In this document: in pieces, positions 22,711 to 30,416 of the stretch | Layout of the letters: each line of letters starts with the position of its first letter | Numbering within the stretch: position 1 is the stretch's first letter | Assembly: GCA_964450835.1 (NCBI GenBank) | Contig: CAYVEQ010000022.1 | Location: 1-30,416, forward strand | Direction: 5' to 3' | Length of the DNA: 30,416 bases | Source of the DNA: Caccocola sp964450835 | Lineage (GTDB): Bacteria; Synergistota; Synergistia; Synergistales; Synergistaceae | Made by a program: the position numbers and the translations under genes | The notes under the pieces: generated by a model | Told to the model about the DNA's origin: nothing | What the model saw: only the letters and a program-made list of their open reading frames with translations | Databases searched by the model: none

Positions 22711-23717
22711 TAGCGCTTGACGCCATGGGCGGCGACTACGCCCCCGACGAGCCGTGCAAGGCTGCCATCGGGGCTTGCCGCAAAGACCATGAGCTCTCGG
22801 TCGTGCTGGTCGGGGACAGCGAGAAAATAAAACCGATAATCGACAATGCCGACGCTTCCGTCCGCCCGCGGCTTAGCATAGTCCATACCGGCGAAGTGAT
22901 AACGGGAAGCGACTCGCCGTCGCTTTCGATACGCAGAAAAAAGAATTCCAGCCTTGTGGTCTGCTTTAACATGGTTCATTCGCGCGAGGCGGACGGACTT
23001 GTTTCCGCGGGCAGCACCGGCGCCATAGCGGCAGGGGCTGTGCTCCTGCTCGGGCGCATCCCCGGGATAGACCGCCCCGGGCTTGGGGCGGTGCTTCCGG
23101 TGCTTAACCGTTACACTCTGCTGATGGACGTCGGAGGCACCGTGCGCTGCAAGCCTGTGAATCTTCTTCAGTTCGCCCAGATGGGCGCCATATATATGAA
23201 GCTTTTCAGAAAAGTGGAGAATCCGTCGGTCAGGCTTCTCTGCAACGGCGAGGAGCTGACGAAGGGCGACGAGGTCATTTCCGCGGCGCGCGAGCTGATT
23301 GAACGGACTAAACTGAATTTTCAGGGGTATGCCGAGGGCAAGGACATTCCGCACGGAATTTCCGACGTGGTTGTCTGCGACGGATTCACGGGCAACGTGG
23401 TAATAAAATTCGGCGAAGGACTCGGAGACCTGATCAAGAGTCAGCTGAAAGAAGAATACACTCATCATTTGCTTCCCAAAATCGGGAGCCTTTTCATGCT
23501 GCCTGCGATGAAGCGCATTATGAGCCGTTTTGACTGGGAACGCTACGGCGGATCGCCGGTGCTCGGCGTCTGCGGCAGCGTCGTGAAGGTTCACGGACGC
23601 TCCCGCGCCAACGCGATAACCAACGCGATTACCGGCGGAGCTGATTTTATAAGATACAACGGAGTCAACAGGATACGGGAAGAGATAGCGAAAGGCGCGG
23701 AGGGAAAGAATGATTAA
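22704..23717 (+). CDS. plsX: Phosphate acyltransferase PlsX
   Basis: A 337-residue enzyme that converts acyl-ACP to acyl-phosphate for phospholipid synthesis at the membrane surface. The N-terminal IALDAMGGDYAP motif is at 3-14. VSAGSTGA (near 101-108), DVGGTVRCKP and VCDGFTGNVVIKFGEG are present, all family hallmarks. The length is normal. It overlaps fapR by seven bases and fabH by eight bases, in the usual plsX-fabH order. Confidence 0.97.
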   Translation: MLIALDAMGGDYAPDEPCKAAIGACRKDHELSVVLVGDSEKIKPIIDNADASVRPRLSIVHTGEVITGSDSPSLSIRRKKNSSLVVCFNMVHSREADGLVSAGSTGAIAAGAVLLLGRIPGIDRPGLGAVLPVLNRYTLLMDVGGTVRCKPVNLLQFAQMGAIYMKLFRKVENPSVRLLCNGEELTKGDEVISAARELIERTKLNFQGYAEGKDIPHGISDVVVCDGFTGNVVIKFGEGLGDLIKSQLKEEYTHHLLPKIGSLFMLPAMKRIMSRFDWERYGGSPVLGVCGSVVKVHGRSRANAITNAITGGADFIRYNGVNRIREEIAKGAEGKND

Positions 23718-24672
23718 CGGATACCCCGTCAGGATCGCGGGAACCGGGAAATATATCCCGGGCAATGTAATGACCAACTTCGACTTGGAAAAAATTATCG
23801 ACACGAGCGACGAATGGATCAGGACACGCACAGGCATAAAAAAACGCCACTTTGCCTCGGCGGATGAGAAGTGCAGCGACCTTGCCTGCAAGGCCGGCCT
23901 CGCGGCTCTTGAGGACGCCGGGATTCAGGCCTCAGACATCGACCTTATAATCGTCGCGACAGACACGCCTGACACGATATGTCCCTGCACGTCCTCGAAA
24001 GTGCAGGATTTGCTCGGCGCCGTCAACGCCGGCACTTATGACGTGATTGCCGGATGCACCGGCAGCCTAACCGCGATGTTGACGGCGATTGGCGGCATAG
24101 CGAGCGGCCTGTGGAAAAACGTCCTTGTCATCGGGGCGGAAGTTTTTGCCGGTATTCTTGACTGGACAGACCGCACATCATGCGTATTGTTCGGAGACGG
24201 CGCCGGTGCCGCGCTGCTTTCGCGCGCGGAAGAAGGACGCGGCCGTTTCCTTTCGGGCGAACTTAAAGCCGACGGCTCAAAGTACGGGCTTATCACCATA
24301 GACAAAGAAGAGGGACACAACGGCCCCGTCCTGCGTATGCACGGCTCCGAAGTTTTCAAATTTGTCAACCTCCGCCTGCCCCCGTTTATAAAGAACTTTT
24401 GCGACGAGTCCGGAGTGAAGCCCTCCGAAATAGGATTCTGGGTGCTGCATCAGGCGAACACGAGGATCATAGACAGCCTTTTCAAAAGACTCGGTGTCTC
24501 GACAGACCGCACCTTGATGAATCTCGAGGATTACGGCAACACGTCCGCGGCGTCGCTTATGGTGACGCTGGATGAGGCGATGAAATCCGGCTGTATCAAG
24601 AGCGGCGAAAAAATTCTCTTTATAGCTTTCGGCGCGGGGATGACGCTGGGCGCGTTGTTATACGAAGCATAA
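23710..24672 (+). CDS. fabH: 3-oxoacyl-ACP synthase III FabH
   Basis: A 320-residue initiating condensing enzyme (acetyl-CoA + malonyl-ACP). Active-site C116 sits in DVIAGCTGSL. The catalytic His is in WVLHQANTRI (near 247) and the Asn in DYGNTSAAS (near 277). The DEWIRTRTGIKKRHFA region is typical. The usual TPDxxxPsTA segment here reads TPDTICPCTSS, with two extra cysteines. The length is normal. Confidence 0.96.
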   Translation: MINGYPVRIAGTGKYIPGNVMTNFDLEKIIDTSDEWIRTRTGIKKRHFASADEKCSDLACKAGLAALEDAGIQASDIDLIIVATDTPDTICPCTSSKVQDLLGAVNAGTYDVIAGCTGSLTAMLTAIGGIASGLWKNVLVIGAEVFAGILDWTDRTSCVLFGDGAGAALLSRAEEGRGRFLSGELKADGSKYGLITIDKEEGHNGPVLRMHGSEVFKFVNLRLPPFIKNFCDESGVKPSEIGFWVLHQANTRIIDSLFKRLGVSTDRTLMNLEDYGNTSAASLMVTLDEAMKSGCIKSGEKILFIAFGAGMTLGALLYEA

Positions 24673-24686
24673 GGAGCGGATACGGA

Positions 24687-25634
24687 ATGTTCGAAAATAA
24701 CGCGGTGACAAAACTTCTTAAAGTCAAATATCCGATTATACAGGGCGGCATGGCCTGGGTCGCGGACGCGGACCTCGCGGCCGCGGTCAGCAACGGCGGC
24801 GGCCTCGGCGTTATCGCGGCGGCCAATATGCCCCCCGAGCTTCTCGAACGCCAGCTCCTGAAAATAAAAACCCTCACTGGCAAACCTTTCGGCCTGAATA
24901 TAATGCTGATGTCGCCGACTGCCGGCGACGCTCTCGAACTCGCCGCGAAATACCGCGTTCCGGTTGTCACGACGGGCGCGGGTCAGCCCGGCAAGGTTAT
25001 CGAGAGGCTCAAACCTCTCGGGACAATTGTTATCCCGGTAATCGCCGCCGTGTCGCTTGCCGAACGCGTGGAAAAGCAGGGGGCGGACGCGGTTGTCGCG
25101 GAAGGCATGGAGTCCGGCGGGCACATCGGAGAAACGACGACTTTCAACCTTGTTCCTCAGGTCGCGGACGCCGTGAAAATCCCCGTTATAGCGGCGGGCG
25201 GCATCGCGGACGGGCGGGGCGCGGCGGCGGCTTTCATGCTCGGAGCGAGCGGCGTGCAGATGGGAACGAGGTTCGTCTGCGCCTCCGAGTGCAGCGCCCA
25301 TATCAATTACAAAGAAAAGATCCTTCACGCTAACGACAGAGCCACGGCGGTGACGGGGCGCTCGCTCGGACACCCCGTGCGCGCTCTTAAAAACAAATTC
25401 ACCAGACAGTTTGATGAACTCGAAAGCAAAGGAGCGTCCGCGCAGGAGCTTGAAGCATTCGGCGCAGGGAAGCTCCGCCTCGCGGTCGTTGACGGTGATT
25501 CCGACACGGGTTCTTTCATGGCCGGGCAGTCCGCCGGTCTGGTCCGCGCGATAGAGCCGGCGGCCGCCATCATAGACAGCGTGGTAACAGAGATGAGTTC
25601 CATACTTTCAGAATCGGAGAGATATATGAAATGA
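24687..25634 (+). CDS. fabK: Enoyl-ACP reductase II FabK (FMN-dependent)
   Basis: A 315-residue flavoprotein of the 2-nitropropane-dioxygenase-like fold that reduces enoyl-ACP, replacing FabI. IIQGGMAWVADADLAAAVSNGGGLGVI-type sequence opens the barrel. EGMESGGHIGE carries the histidine of the active site. AAGGIADGRGAAAAFMLGASGVQMGTRF is the FMN phosphate site (read in parts). No fabI is visible, so FabK is presumably the enoyl reductase of this pathway; FabK enzymes are insensitive to triclosan. The AAGGAG site is about ten bases before ATG 24687. The stop overlaps fabD. Confidence 0.94.
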   Translation: MFENNAVTKLLKVKYPIIQGGMAWVADADLAAAVSNGGGLGVIAAANMPPELLERQLLKIKTLTGKPFGLNIMLMSPTAGDALELAAKYRVPVVTTGAGQPGKVIERLKPLGTIVIPVIAAVSLAERVEKQGADAVVAEGMESGGHIGETTTFNLVPQVADAVKIPVIAAGGIADGRGAAAAFMLGASGVQMGTRFVCASECSAHINYKEKILHANDRATAVTGRSLGHPVRALKNKFTRQFDELESKGASAQELEAFGAGKLRLAVVDGDSDTGSFMAGQSAGLVRAIEPAAAIIDSVVTEMSSILSESERYMK

Positions 25635-26587
25635 AATACGCGATAATATTTCCCGGGCAGGGCGCGCAGCGCCCGGGCATGGGAAAGGACGTCCGCGATA
25701 AATATATCGCGGCAAGGAGAATTTTCGACGAAGCAGACGAGGCTCTCGGTTTTTCGCTGAGCGACATAATCTTCAACGGCACGCCGGAGCGGCTTGCTCA
25801 CACCGAGATAACGCAGCCCGCGATACTTACGGTAAGCGTGGCGATGTTCCGCGCTCTCGAACAGGAGCTCGGCACCGCGGTCGAGCCCTTATGCATGGCG
25901 GGGCACAGCCTCGGGGAATACACGGCTTTGGTTGCGTCTGGCGCGATTTCGGTAAAGGACGGGGTTCGCCTTGTCTGCAAACGCGGCGCGCTGATGCAGA
26001 ACGCGGTGCCTCTCGGAGTAGGCTCGATGGCCGCGGTCATCGGCCTCGAACAGCAGACGGTGCGCGAAATCTGCGCCGAGGCGGCGCGGGGCGAGGTATG
26101 CCAGGCTGCGAACATCAATTCAAAAAAACAGCTGGTCATATCGGGCCACGCGACGGCTGTGGCACGCGCTGCCGGGATCATCGAAGAAAAATACGCGGCG
26201 AAGGTTGTGCCGCTGCGTGTGAGCGCGCCTTTCCACTGCGAACTTATGCGTCCTGTGGCGGACGAGCTGAAAGAAGCATTTTCGGCAATCGAGTGGCACG
26301 ACCCGAAATTCCCTATAATAGCGAATGTCACGGCGCGCCCCGTGCGCAAGGCGCGGGAGATACGCGAGGCGCTCTATTCCCAGACGTATTCGCCTGTCCT
26401 CTGGCTGCAGTCGGTGCTTGAAATGGAAAGGGAAGGCGTAGCGGGGTACATAGAGCTCGGCCCGGGGAGCGTCCTTTCGGGGCTCGTCAGAAAAATCTGC
26501 AACGGGAAACGCCCCATAGCGGTATCGGACTCGCGGGAGCTGCTGTCCGCGGCGGAATACATAAGGAGCGGCGCCAATGCCGGATAA
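25631..26587 (+). CDS. fabD: Malonyl-CoA:ACP transacylase FabD
   Basis: A 318-residue acyltransferase that loads malonate on ACP. FPGQGAQRPGMG is at 7-18. The nucleophile is S93 in GHSLGEYTAL. A conserved arginine lies in the VCKRGALMQ segment (near 118), and the catalytic His is in VSAPFHCELM (near 202). It overlaps fabK by four bases and fabG by 11 bases. Confidence 0.96.
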   Translation: MKYAIIFPGQGAQRPGMGKDVRDKYIAARRIFDEADEALGFSLSDIIFNGTPERLAHTEITQPAILTVSVAMFRALEQELGTAVEPLCMAGHSLGEYTALVASGAISVKDGVRLVCKRGALMQNAVPLGVGSMAAVIGLEQQTVREICAEAARGEVCQAANINSKKQLVISGHATAVARAAGIIEEKYAAKVVPLRVSAPFHCELMRPVADELKEAFSAIEWHDPKFPIIANVTARPVRKAREIREALYSQTYSPVLWLQSVLEMEREGVAGYIELGPGSVLSGLVRKICNGKRPIAVSDSRELLSAAEYIRSGANAG

Positions 26588-27320
26588 AAAGGTAGCGATA
26601 ATCACAGGCGCGGGACGCGGAATAGGACGCGCGACCGCCCTCGCGCTCGCCGCTCGCGGCTGCGCCGTAGCGGTGAATTATAGCCGCTCGGAAGCCGCCG
26701 CCGGCGAAGTCGTAAAAGAGATAACGGCGTCGGGCGGGGAAGCATTCGCTGTTAAGGCCGACGTCTCAAACGCTGCCGAAGTCAAAGAGATGTTCAAGGC
26801 GGTAACGGAAAAGCTCGGCCCCGTGAACATTCTGGTCTGCAACGCTGGAGTCACGCGCGACAGCCTGCTGATGCGCATGAAAGAATCCGACTGGGACGAA
26901 GTGATAAAGACGGACCTTTCCTCGCTCTACTACTGCGCGAAGGAAGCCGTCCGCCCGATGCTTAAAGGCCGCTGGGGACGCATTGTCGCCGTATCTTCGG
27001 TCAACGGGCTGCGGGGAAGCGCCGGGCAGTGCAACTACGCGGCGGCAAAGGCTGGCGTCGTGGGCTTCGTCAAAAGTCTGGCGCGCGAAGTCGCCTCGCG
27101 CGGCGTCACGGTCAACGCCGTCGCGCCGGGATTCATCGAGACCGACATGACCGCCGTTCTCCCCGACGACGTCAAAGAGCAGTTCATCGCCGCGATTCCG
27201 GCCGGCCGCGCAGGAAGACCGGAAGATGTGGCCGCCGTCGTTGCCTTTCTCGTCTCGGAGGACGCGGCCTATCTGCAGGGGCAGGTCATCGCCGTCGACG
27301 GCGGCGTGACAATGCAATAG
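26577..27320 (+). CDS. fabG: 3-oxoacyl-ACP reductase FabG
   Basis: A 247-residue short-chain dehydrogenase/reductase using NADPH. The cofactor loop GAGRGIG is at 11-17 and NAG at 89-91. The catalytic residues are S141 and Y154-X3-K158. The C-terminus VIAVDGGVTMQ is typical of FabG. The start overlaps fabD by 11 bases. A hairpin follows at 27325-27343, before acpP. Confidence 0.95.
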   Translation: MPDKKVAIITGAGRGIGRATALALAARGCAVAVNYSRSEAAAGEVVKEITASGGEAFAVKADVSNAAEVKEMFKAVTEKLGPVNILVCNAGVTRDSLLMRMKESDWDEVIKTDLSSLYYCAKEAVRPMLKGRWGRIVAVSSVNGLRGSAGQCNYAAAKAGVVGFVKSLAREVASRGVTVNAVAPGFIETDMTAVLPDDVKEQFIAAIPAGRAGRPEDVAAVVAFLVSEDAAYLQGQVIAVDGGVTMQ

Positions 27321-27324
27321 TGAT

Positions 27325-27343
27325 AAAGTTCCGCCGGAACTTT
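27325..27343 (+). other. Hairpin between fabG and acpP
   Basis: AAAGTTCC (27325-27332) pairs perfectly with GGAACTTT (27336-27343) across a GCC loop, followed by one more T. The T-run is too short for full termination. It may be a processing site, mRNA stabiliser or weak attenuator setting acpP levels. Confidence 0.45.
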
Positions 27344-27391
27344 TGATAAACGAAAAAAAAGACTGCAAATGCAGCAAAGGAGAGAGTTGCA

Positions 27392-27643
27392 ATGAAAATG
27401 GAAGAAGTACAGGGCAAACTTAAGGAAATCGTAATGGATCGCCTTAACGCCGAAGAAGATCAGATCAAGCCGGAGGCCTCTTTCGTGGAGGATCTCGGCG
27501 CGGACTCACTCGACATCGTAGAGCTCATCATGGGAATCGAGGAAGAGTTTGACATCGAAATTCCCGACGAGGACGCCGAGAAACTCACCACAGTCGGCGA
27601 AGCGATGGAATACGTCAAAGTGAAGCTCGGGGTGGAAGACTAA
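27392..27643 (+). CDS. acpP: Acyl carrier protein
   Basis: An 83-residue acidic four-helix carrier. The phosphopantetheine attachment serine is S39 in the GADSLDIVEL motif. The AAAGGAG ribosome site is nine bases before ATG 27392. It carries all intermediates for the neighbouring Fab enzymes and for PlsX. Hairpins lie on both sides of the gene, consistent with separate control of its mRNA level. Confidence 0.97.
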   Translation: MKMEEVQGKLKEIVMDRLNAEEDQIKPEASFVEDLGADSLDIVELIMGIEEEFDIEIPDEDAEKLTTVGEAMEYVKVKLGVED

Positions 27644-27661
27644 CCACGGCCGTGAAAATCG

Positions 27662-27683
27662 GGGGACTGCCCGCGCGGTCCCC
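27662..27683 (+). other. GC-rich hairpin between acpP and fabF
   Basis: GGGGAC (27662-27667) pairs with GTCCCC (27678-27683) across a 10-base loop and is followed by TCTTG. It resembles a partial terminator or 3' stabiliser after acpP. The fabF ribosome site GGGAGGG lies just downstream. Confidence 0.45.
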
Positions 27684-27704
27684 TCTTGCACAGGGAGGGA
27701 ACCT

Positions 27705-28955
27705 ATGACGTCAATGAATGACAGAAGAGTGGTAATCACGGGCTGCGGCGCCGTCACCCCGATCGGGATCGGAAAAGAGGAATTCTGGAACGCCCTTGAG
27801 CGCGGCGAAAGCGGCGTGGATTATATAACGCTTTTCGACACGGAAAAACACAGCGTCAAGATAGCCGCGGAAATTAAAAATTTCAATCCGGAAAAGTGGC
27901 TCGACAGAAAAGAAATCCGCCGCACCGACAGAGTGCTGCACTTCGCGGTCGCCGCCGCGGAGCTTGCCGCCGCCGACGCAGGGCTTGACATGGAGTCGCT
28001 TGACAAAGAAATGTTCGGTGTCTACGTCGGAAGCGGCGAGGGCGGCATCAACACGATAGAAGAAAACTCCCGCCTGCTTCACGAAAAAGGGCCGGGCCGA
28101 GTCAGCCCCTTTATGGTGCCTATGATGATAACAAACATGCCGGCGGCCTACATAGCGATACGTTTCGGCGCGAAAGGGCCGAATATGGCGGTCGTTACAG
28201 CCTGCTCAAGCGCGATTCACAGCATGGGGGAAGCGTACAACTGCATAGTTCGCGGCGACGCGGACATCATATTAACCGGCGGAGTCGAGGCGGCGGTAAC
28301 GCCTCTCGCGACGGCGGGCTTCGCCTCGCTGAAAGCCCTTTCCACGCGCAACGATGCCCCGTCGCGCGCCTCGCGCCCGTTCGACGCGGGACGCGACGGC
28401 TTCGTAATAGGCGAAGGAGCGGGAATACTCGTCTTTGAAGAATACAGCCGCGCGAAAGCGCGCGGCGCTCACATATACGCCGAGGTTAAAGGCTACGGCC
28501 TTTCATGCGACGCGCATCACATCACGGCTCCGTCGCCCGACGGCGACGGAGCCTACCGGGCCATGGCCATGGCGCTTCGCAAGGCCGGCTGGAAGCCGGA
28601 AGAGATTGATCTCATCAACGCGCACGGCACATCCACCCCTCTCAACGAGAAAATGGAAACAGCCGCGATAAAGCGCCTCATGGGAGAGGCCGCGGACAAA
28701 GTCATGGTGCAGGCCACAAAGTCCATGATCGGCCACTCGCTCGGCGCGGCAGGCGCCGTCGGAACGATAGCGGCGCTTCTTGCCTTTGAACGTGGAACCG
28801 TTCATCCCACGATAAACTACGAAACGCCCGACCCGGACTGCGCCCTCAACGTGGTGCCCAACAAGGCGGTAAAGGCGAAAGTCGACAGAGCCATCGTCAA
28901 CAGCTTCGGCTTCGGCGGACACAACGGCGTCATAGCGCTTGAAAGATTCAGATAA
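27705..28955 (+). CDS. fabF: 3-oxoacyl-ACP synthase II FabF
   Basis: A 416-residue elongating condensing enzyme. The active-site cysteine is C167 in VTACSSAIHSM. The two histidines are in NAHGTSTPLNE (near 307) and GHSLGAAG (near 343). The C-terminal NSFGFGGHNG motif is present. It is the usual length. ATG 27705 follows GGGAGGG by six bases; ATG 27714 is an alternative start. Confidence 0.97.
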   Translation: MTSMNDRRVVITGCGAVTPIGIGKEEFWNALERGESGVDYITLFDTEKHSVKIAAEIKNFNPEKWLDRKEIRRTDRVLHFAVAAAELAAADAGLDMESLDKEMFGVYVGSGEGGINTIEENSRLLHEKGPGRVSPFMVPMMITNMPAAYIAIRFGAKGPNMAVVTACSSAIHSMGEAYNCIVRGDADIILTGGVEAAVTPLATAGFASLKALSTRNDAPSRASRPFDAGRDGFVIGEGAGILVFEEYSRAKARGAHIYAEVKGYGLSCDAHHITAPSPDGDGAYRAMAMALRKAGWKPEEIDLINAHGTSTPLNEKMETAAIKRLMGEAADKVMVQATKSMIGHSLGAAGAVGTIAALLAFERGTVHPTINYETPDPDCALNVVPNKAVKAKVDRAIVNSFGFGGHNGVIALERFR

Positions 28956-28965
28956 GCGCGCACAT

Positions 28966-29655
28966 ATGAATGAGAATAACGGGCGCGAACGGGAGCTTCG
29001 CGCCTTTCAGTTAAAACTCGGCTACGAATTCAAAAACGCCGGGCTTCTTACCGAAGCGCTGACACATTCCTCCTACGCCAACGAACAGGGCGAGCCGGCC
29101 AACGAACGGCTTGAATTTCTCGGAGACGCCGTGCTCGAACTCGTCGCGTCATCCCTGCTCTTCGCCGCTCATCATGATTCTGGCGAGGGCGAGCTGACGG
29201 CACTGCGCGCCCGCCTTGTCTGCAAGAGCAGCTTAAACAGCTGGGCGCGCGAAAAAGGGCTGACGTCTCTCATGCGCCTCGGCAAAGGCATAAAAGCCGT
29301 CACGGATTCAATGGCGGCGGACTGCGCCGAGGCTCTCTTCGGAGCCGTATTCCGCGACGGCGGCTATGAGGCCGCGTTCGGCGTCGTATCGCGCTTCCTC
29401 GAAGAAAGAGAAATCGCGGCACGCGGCGCGGAAAAAGATCCGAAATCCGAACTGCAGGAATATCTGCAAGGCAAAGGGGCAAGCGCTCCCGTTTATACGA
29501 CGCTTGAACGGCGCGGCCCGGGACACGAAAGCCGCTTCAAAGTCAGCCTCGCCGCGGAAGGCGGGTTGAGCGCCGAAGCGTGGGGCGCCTCCATAAAAGA
29601 GGCGGAATTCAAAGCCGCCAAAGCCGTTCTTGAAAAACTGCGCGAAAAGCGGTAA
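28966..29655 (+). CDS. rnc: Ribonuclease III
   Basis: A 229-residue double-strand-specific RNase for rRNA and mRNA processing. The signature NERLEFLGDAVLE is at 47-59, and the second acidic pair is in ADCAEALFGAVF. The C-terminal double-strand RNA-binding domain runs from about 155 to the end (DPKSELQEYLQGKG onward, ending in KAAKAVLEKLREK). I chose ATG 28966, ten bases after fabF. A TTG at 28939 inside fabF would add nine residues; neither start has a clear ribosome site. The fab-rnc linkage is common. Confidence 0.95.
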   Translation: MNENNGRERELRAFQLKLGYEFKNAGLLTEALTHSSYANEQGEPANERLEFLGDAVLELVASSLLFAAHHDSGEGELTALRARLVCKSSLNSWAREKGLTSLMRLGKGIKAVTDSMAADCAEALFGAVFRDGGYEAAFGVVSRFLEEREIAARGAEKDPKSELQEYLQGKGASAPVYTTLERRGPGHESRFKVSLAAEGGLSAEAWGASIKEAEFKAAKAVLEKLREKR

Positions 29656-30072
29656 GTGACCCGTAACGCCCGAAAGACGACAGCCCGCGCGAGGCAAGCG
29701 CAGAGGCTTCGCGCTCATTAACGTGTCCGCGCATCCGCCGCTATGATGCCGCTGCTCTCGCTCGCGCCTGACTGCGCGCAGAAAAACGCGGAAGAAAACA
29801 TCGCCGCCTCACGCCGCCTGCGCATAGAAAACGTGCCGGCGCAGGCAGCCGCGGCGGCCGAGGCTTGGTTTTAAGAAAACAGGGGCGAAATCGCGCGCGG
29901 CGCCCTGCGCGACGAAAGACGGCGGCACGTCCCGGGGCTGCTGCATAAAAATCACCGTTACGGAAAAAGAAAACAGCGACTGCAAAACCTCCTCCGTCGT
30001 CAGCATGAGAATGAAAAAATCCGCCTCGGGTGCGCTTGAGACGCACAGAGCCGGAACGGTTGAATAAAGCGA

Positions 30073-30106
30073 AAGCCGGAGCCTCGCGCGAGACCCCGGC
30101 TTTTTT
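30073..30106 (+). terminator. Strong intrinsic terminator
   Basis: AAGCCGG (30073-30079) pairs with CCGGCTT (30096-30102), with an inner CTCG/CGAG stem, followed by six T residues (30101-30106). It lies 418 bases after rnc, so the operon has a long 3' tail or a separate short transcript ends here. Confidence 0.8.
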
Positions 30107-30365
30107 CGTATTGCGTGAACGCGCACGGCGCCGCGCCCTGTCCGGCGAAATCGGACGCGGAATAAATTTCCCGCATCGAACGCGTTTGCGGCACGCCTCT
30201 TCCGTCTGAAATTTTTTCAATGCCTTGCGGCGCGCGAAAGCGCGGCAACAGACACAGCCTGCGGAACGTTTGCGCGCCTGTGCACTCTTCGCCAGTCGTC
30301 CGGCGCGCGGCAGGCGGCAAAAAAGCGCCGTTCGGGCGGTCCGCGCCGTCTGACGGCCTCGGCGC

Positions 30366-30411
30366 GGCCGGGTTCGGCCTGAGAGTCCGAGCGGCCCGCT
30401 GAAATTTTTTT
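30366..30411 (+). terminator. Possible second terminator at the window end
   Basis: GGCCG (30366-30370) pairs with CGGCC (30392-30396) and TCGG (30374-30377) with CCGA (30387-30390), with small bulges. Seven T residues follow at 30405-30411. The nine-base spacing between stem and T-run weakens it. Confidence 0.35.
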
Positions 30412-30416
30412 ATGAG

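Larger units (their letters stand above)
29656..30416. other. Gene-poor GC-rich tail after rnc
   Basis: No recognisable protein is encoded in 760 bases on either strand. Open frames exist, as expected from high GC: a 43-codon plus-strand frame from ATG 29743 to TAA 29874, and a minus-strand frame at 29809-30126. None has a ribosome site plus family motif, and the minus frame crosses a plus-strand terminator. I found no tRNA, RNase P, SRP or tmRNA signature. Two terminator-like structures divide the stretch. Confidence 0.5.

Noticed and set aside
22674..23891. 405-codon minus-strand frame opposite plsX
   Set aside because: A shadow of PlsX and FabH. Those plus-strand genes are unambiguous and no ribosome site precedes the minus frame.
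29809..30126. 105-residue minus-strand frame in the tail region
   Set aside because: It runs across a strong plus-strand terminator, lacks a ribosome site and matches no family I recognise.
1..30416. CRISPR array or tandem repeat block
   Set aside because: Reading the window, I saw no set of regularly spaced direct repeats; only single hairpins and the paired operator motif recur.

Overview
The window reads as part of a bacterial scaffold, most likely from Synergistota (Synergistaceae-like). I infer this from protein style, gene order and base composition: a FapR-PlsX-FabH-FabK-FabD-FabG-AcpP-FabF-Rnc cluster next to rpmF and a DUF177 gene, with selA/selB, tmcAL and ackA nearby. I had no database search. 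Two runs of exactly 100 N (3149-3248 and 6888-6987) are scaffolding gaps. They divide the window into three contigs whose order and spacing are not proven.

Left region (1-6451): cysK on the minus strand is divergent from a plus-strand cluster of hydE, mnmA (cut by the first gap), an M20 PepT-like peptidase, a LarE-type sulfur transferase, a MoeB/ThiF-type E1-like enzyme and a rhodanese, ending at a terminator. Both divergent promoters are well formed. Immediately downstream of each -10 box lies a copy of the same 19-bp inverted repeat (1089-1107 and 1222-1240). This suggests one regulator, perhaps of the Rrf2 IscR/CymR type, controlling cysteine synthesis and a sulfur-mobilising operon together. 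This is the most interesting part of the window.

Middle region (6452-9031): a sparse, partly decayed stretch with a 5'-truncated alpha/beta hydrolase, an aldo/keto reductase carrying a lipoprotein signal, and the frameshifted remnant of a small transposase-like HTH gene. It looks like accessory DNA.

Right region (9032-29655): compact core genes of higher GC. A minus-strand group lepA-hemW-selA-selB serves translation and selenocysteine decoding. A plus-strand group follows: rsmA-trmB, then rsmD-coaD. tmcAL (minus) is divergent from ackA, DUF177 and rpmF. Then comes the fatty acid and phospholipid operon fapR-plsX-fabH-fabK-fabD-fabG-acpP-fabF-rnc. A perfect 8+8 palindrome lies in the fapR leader, and hairpins flank acpP.

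The last 760 bases hold no convincing gene. They contain two intrinsic-terminator-like structures, so short untranslated transcripts are possible.
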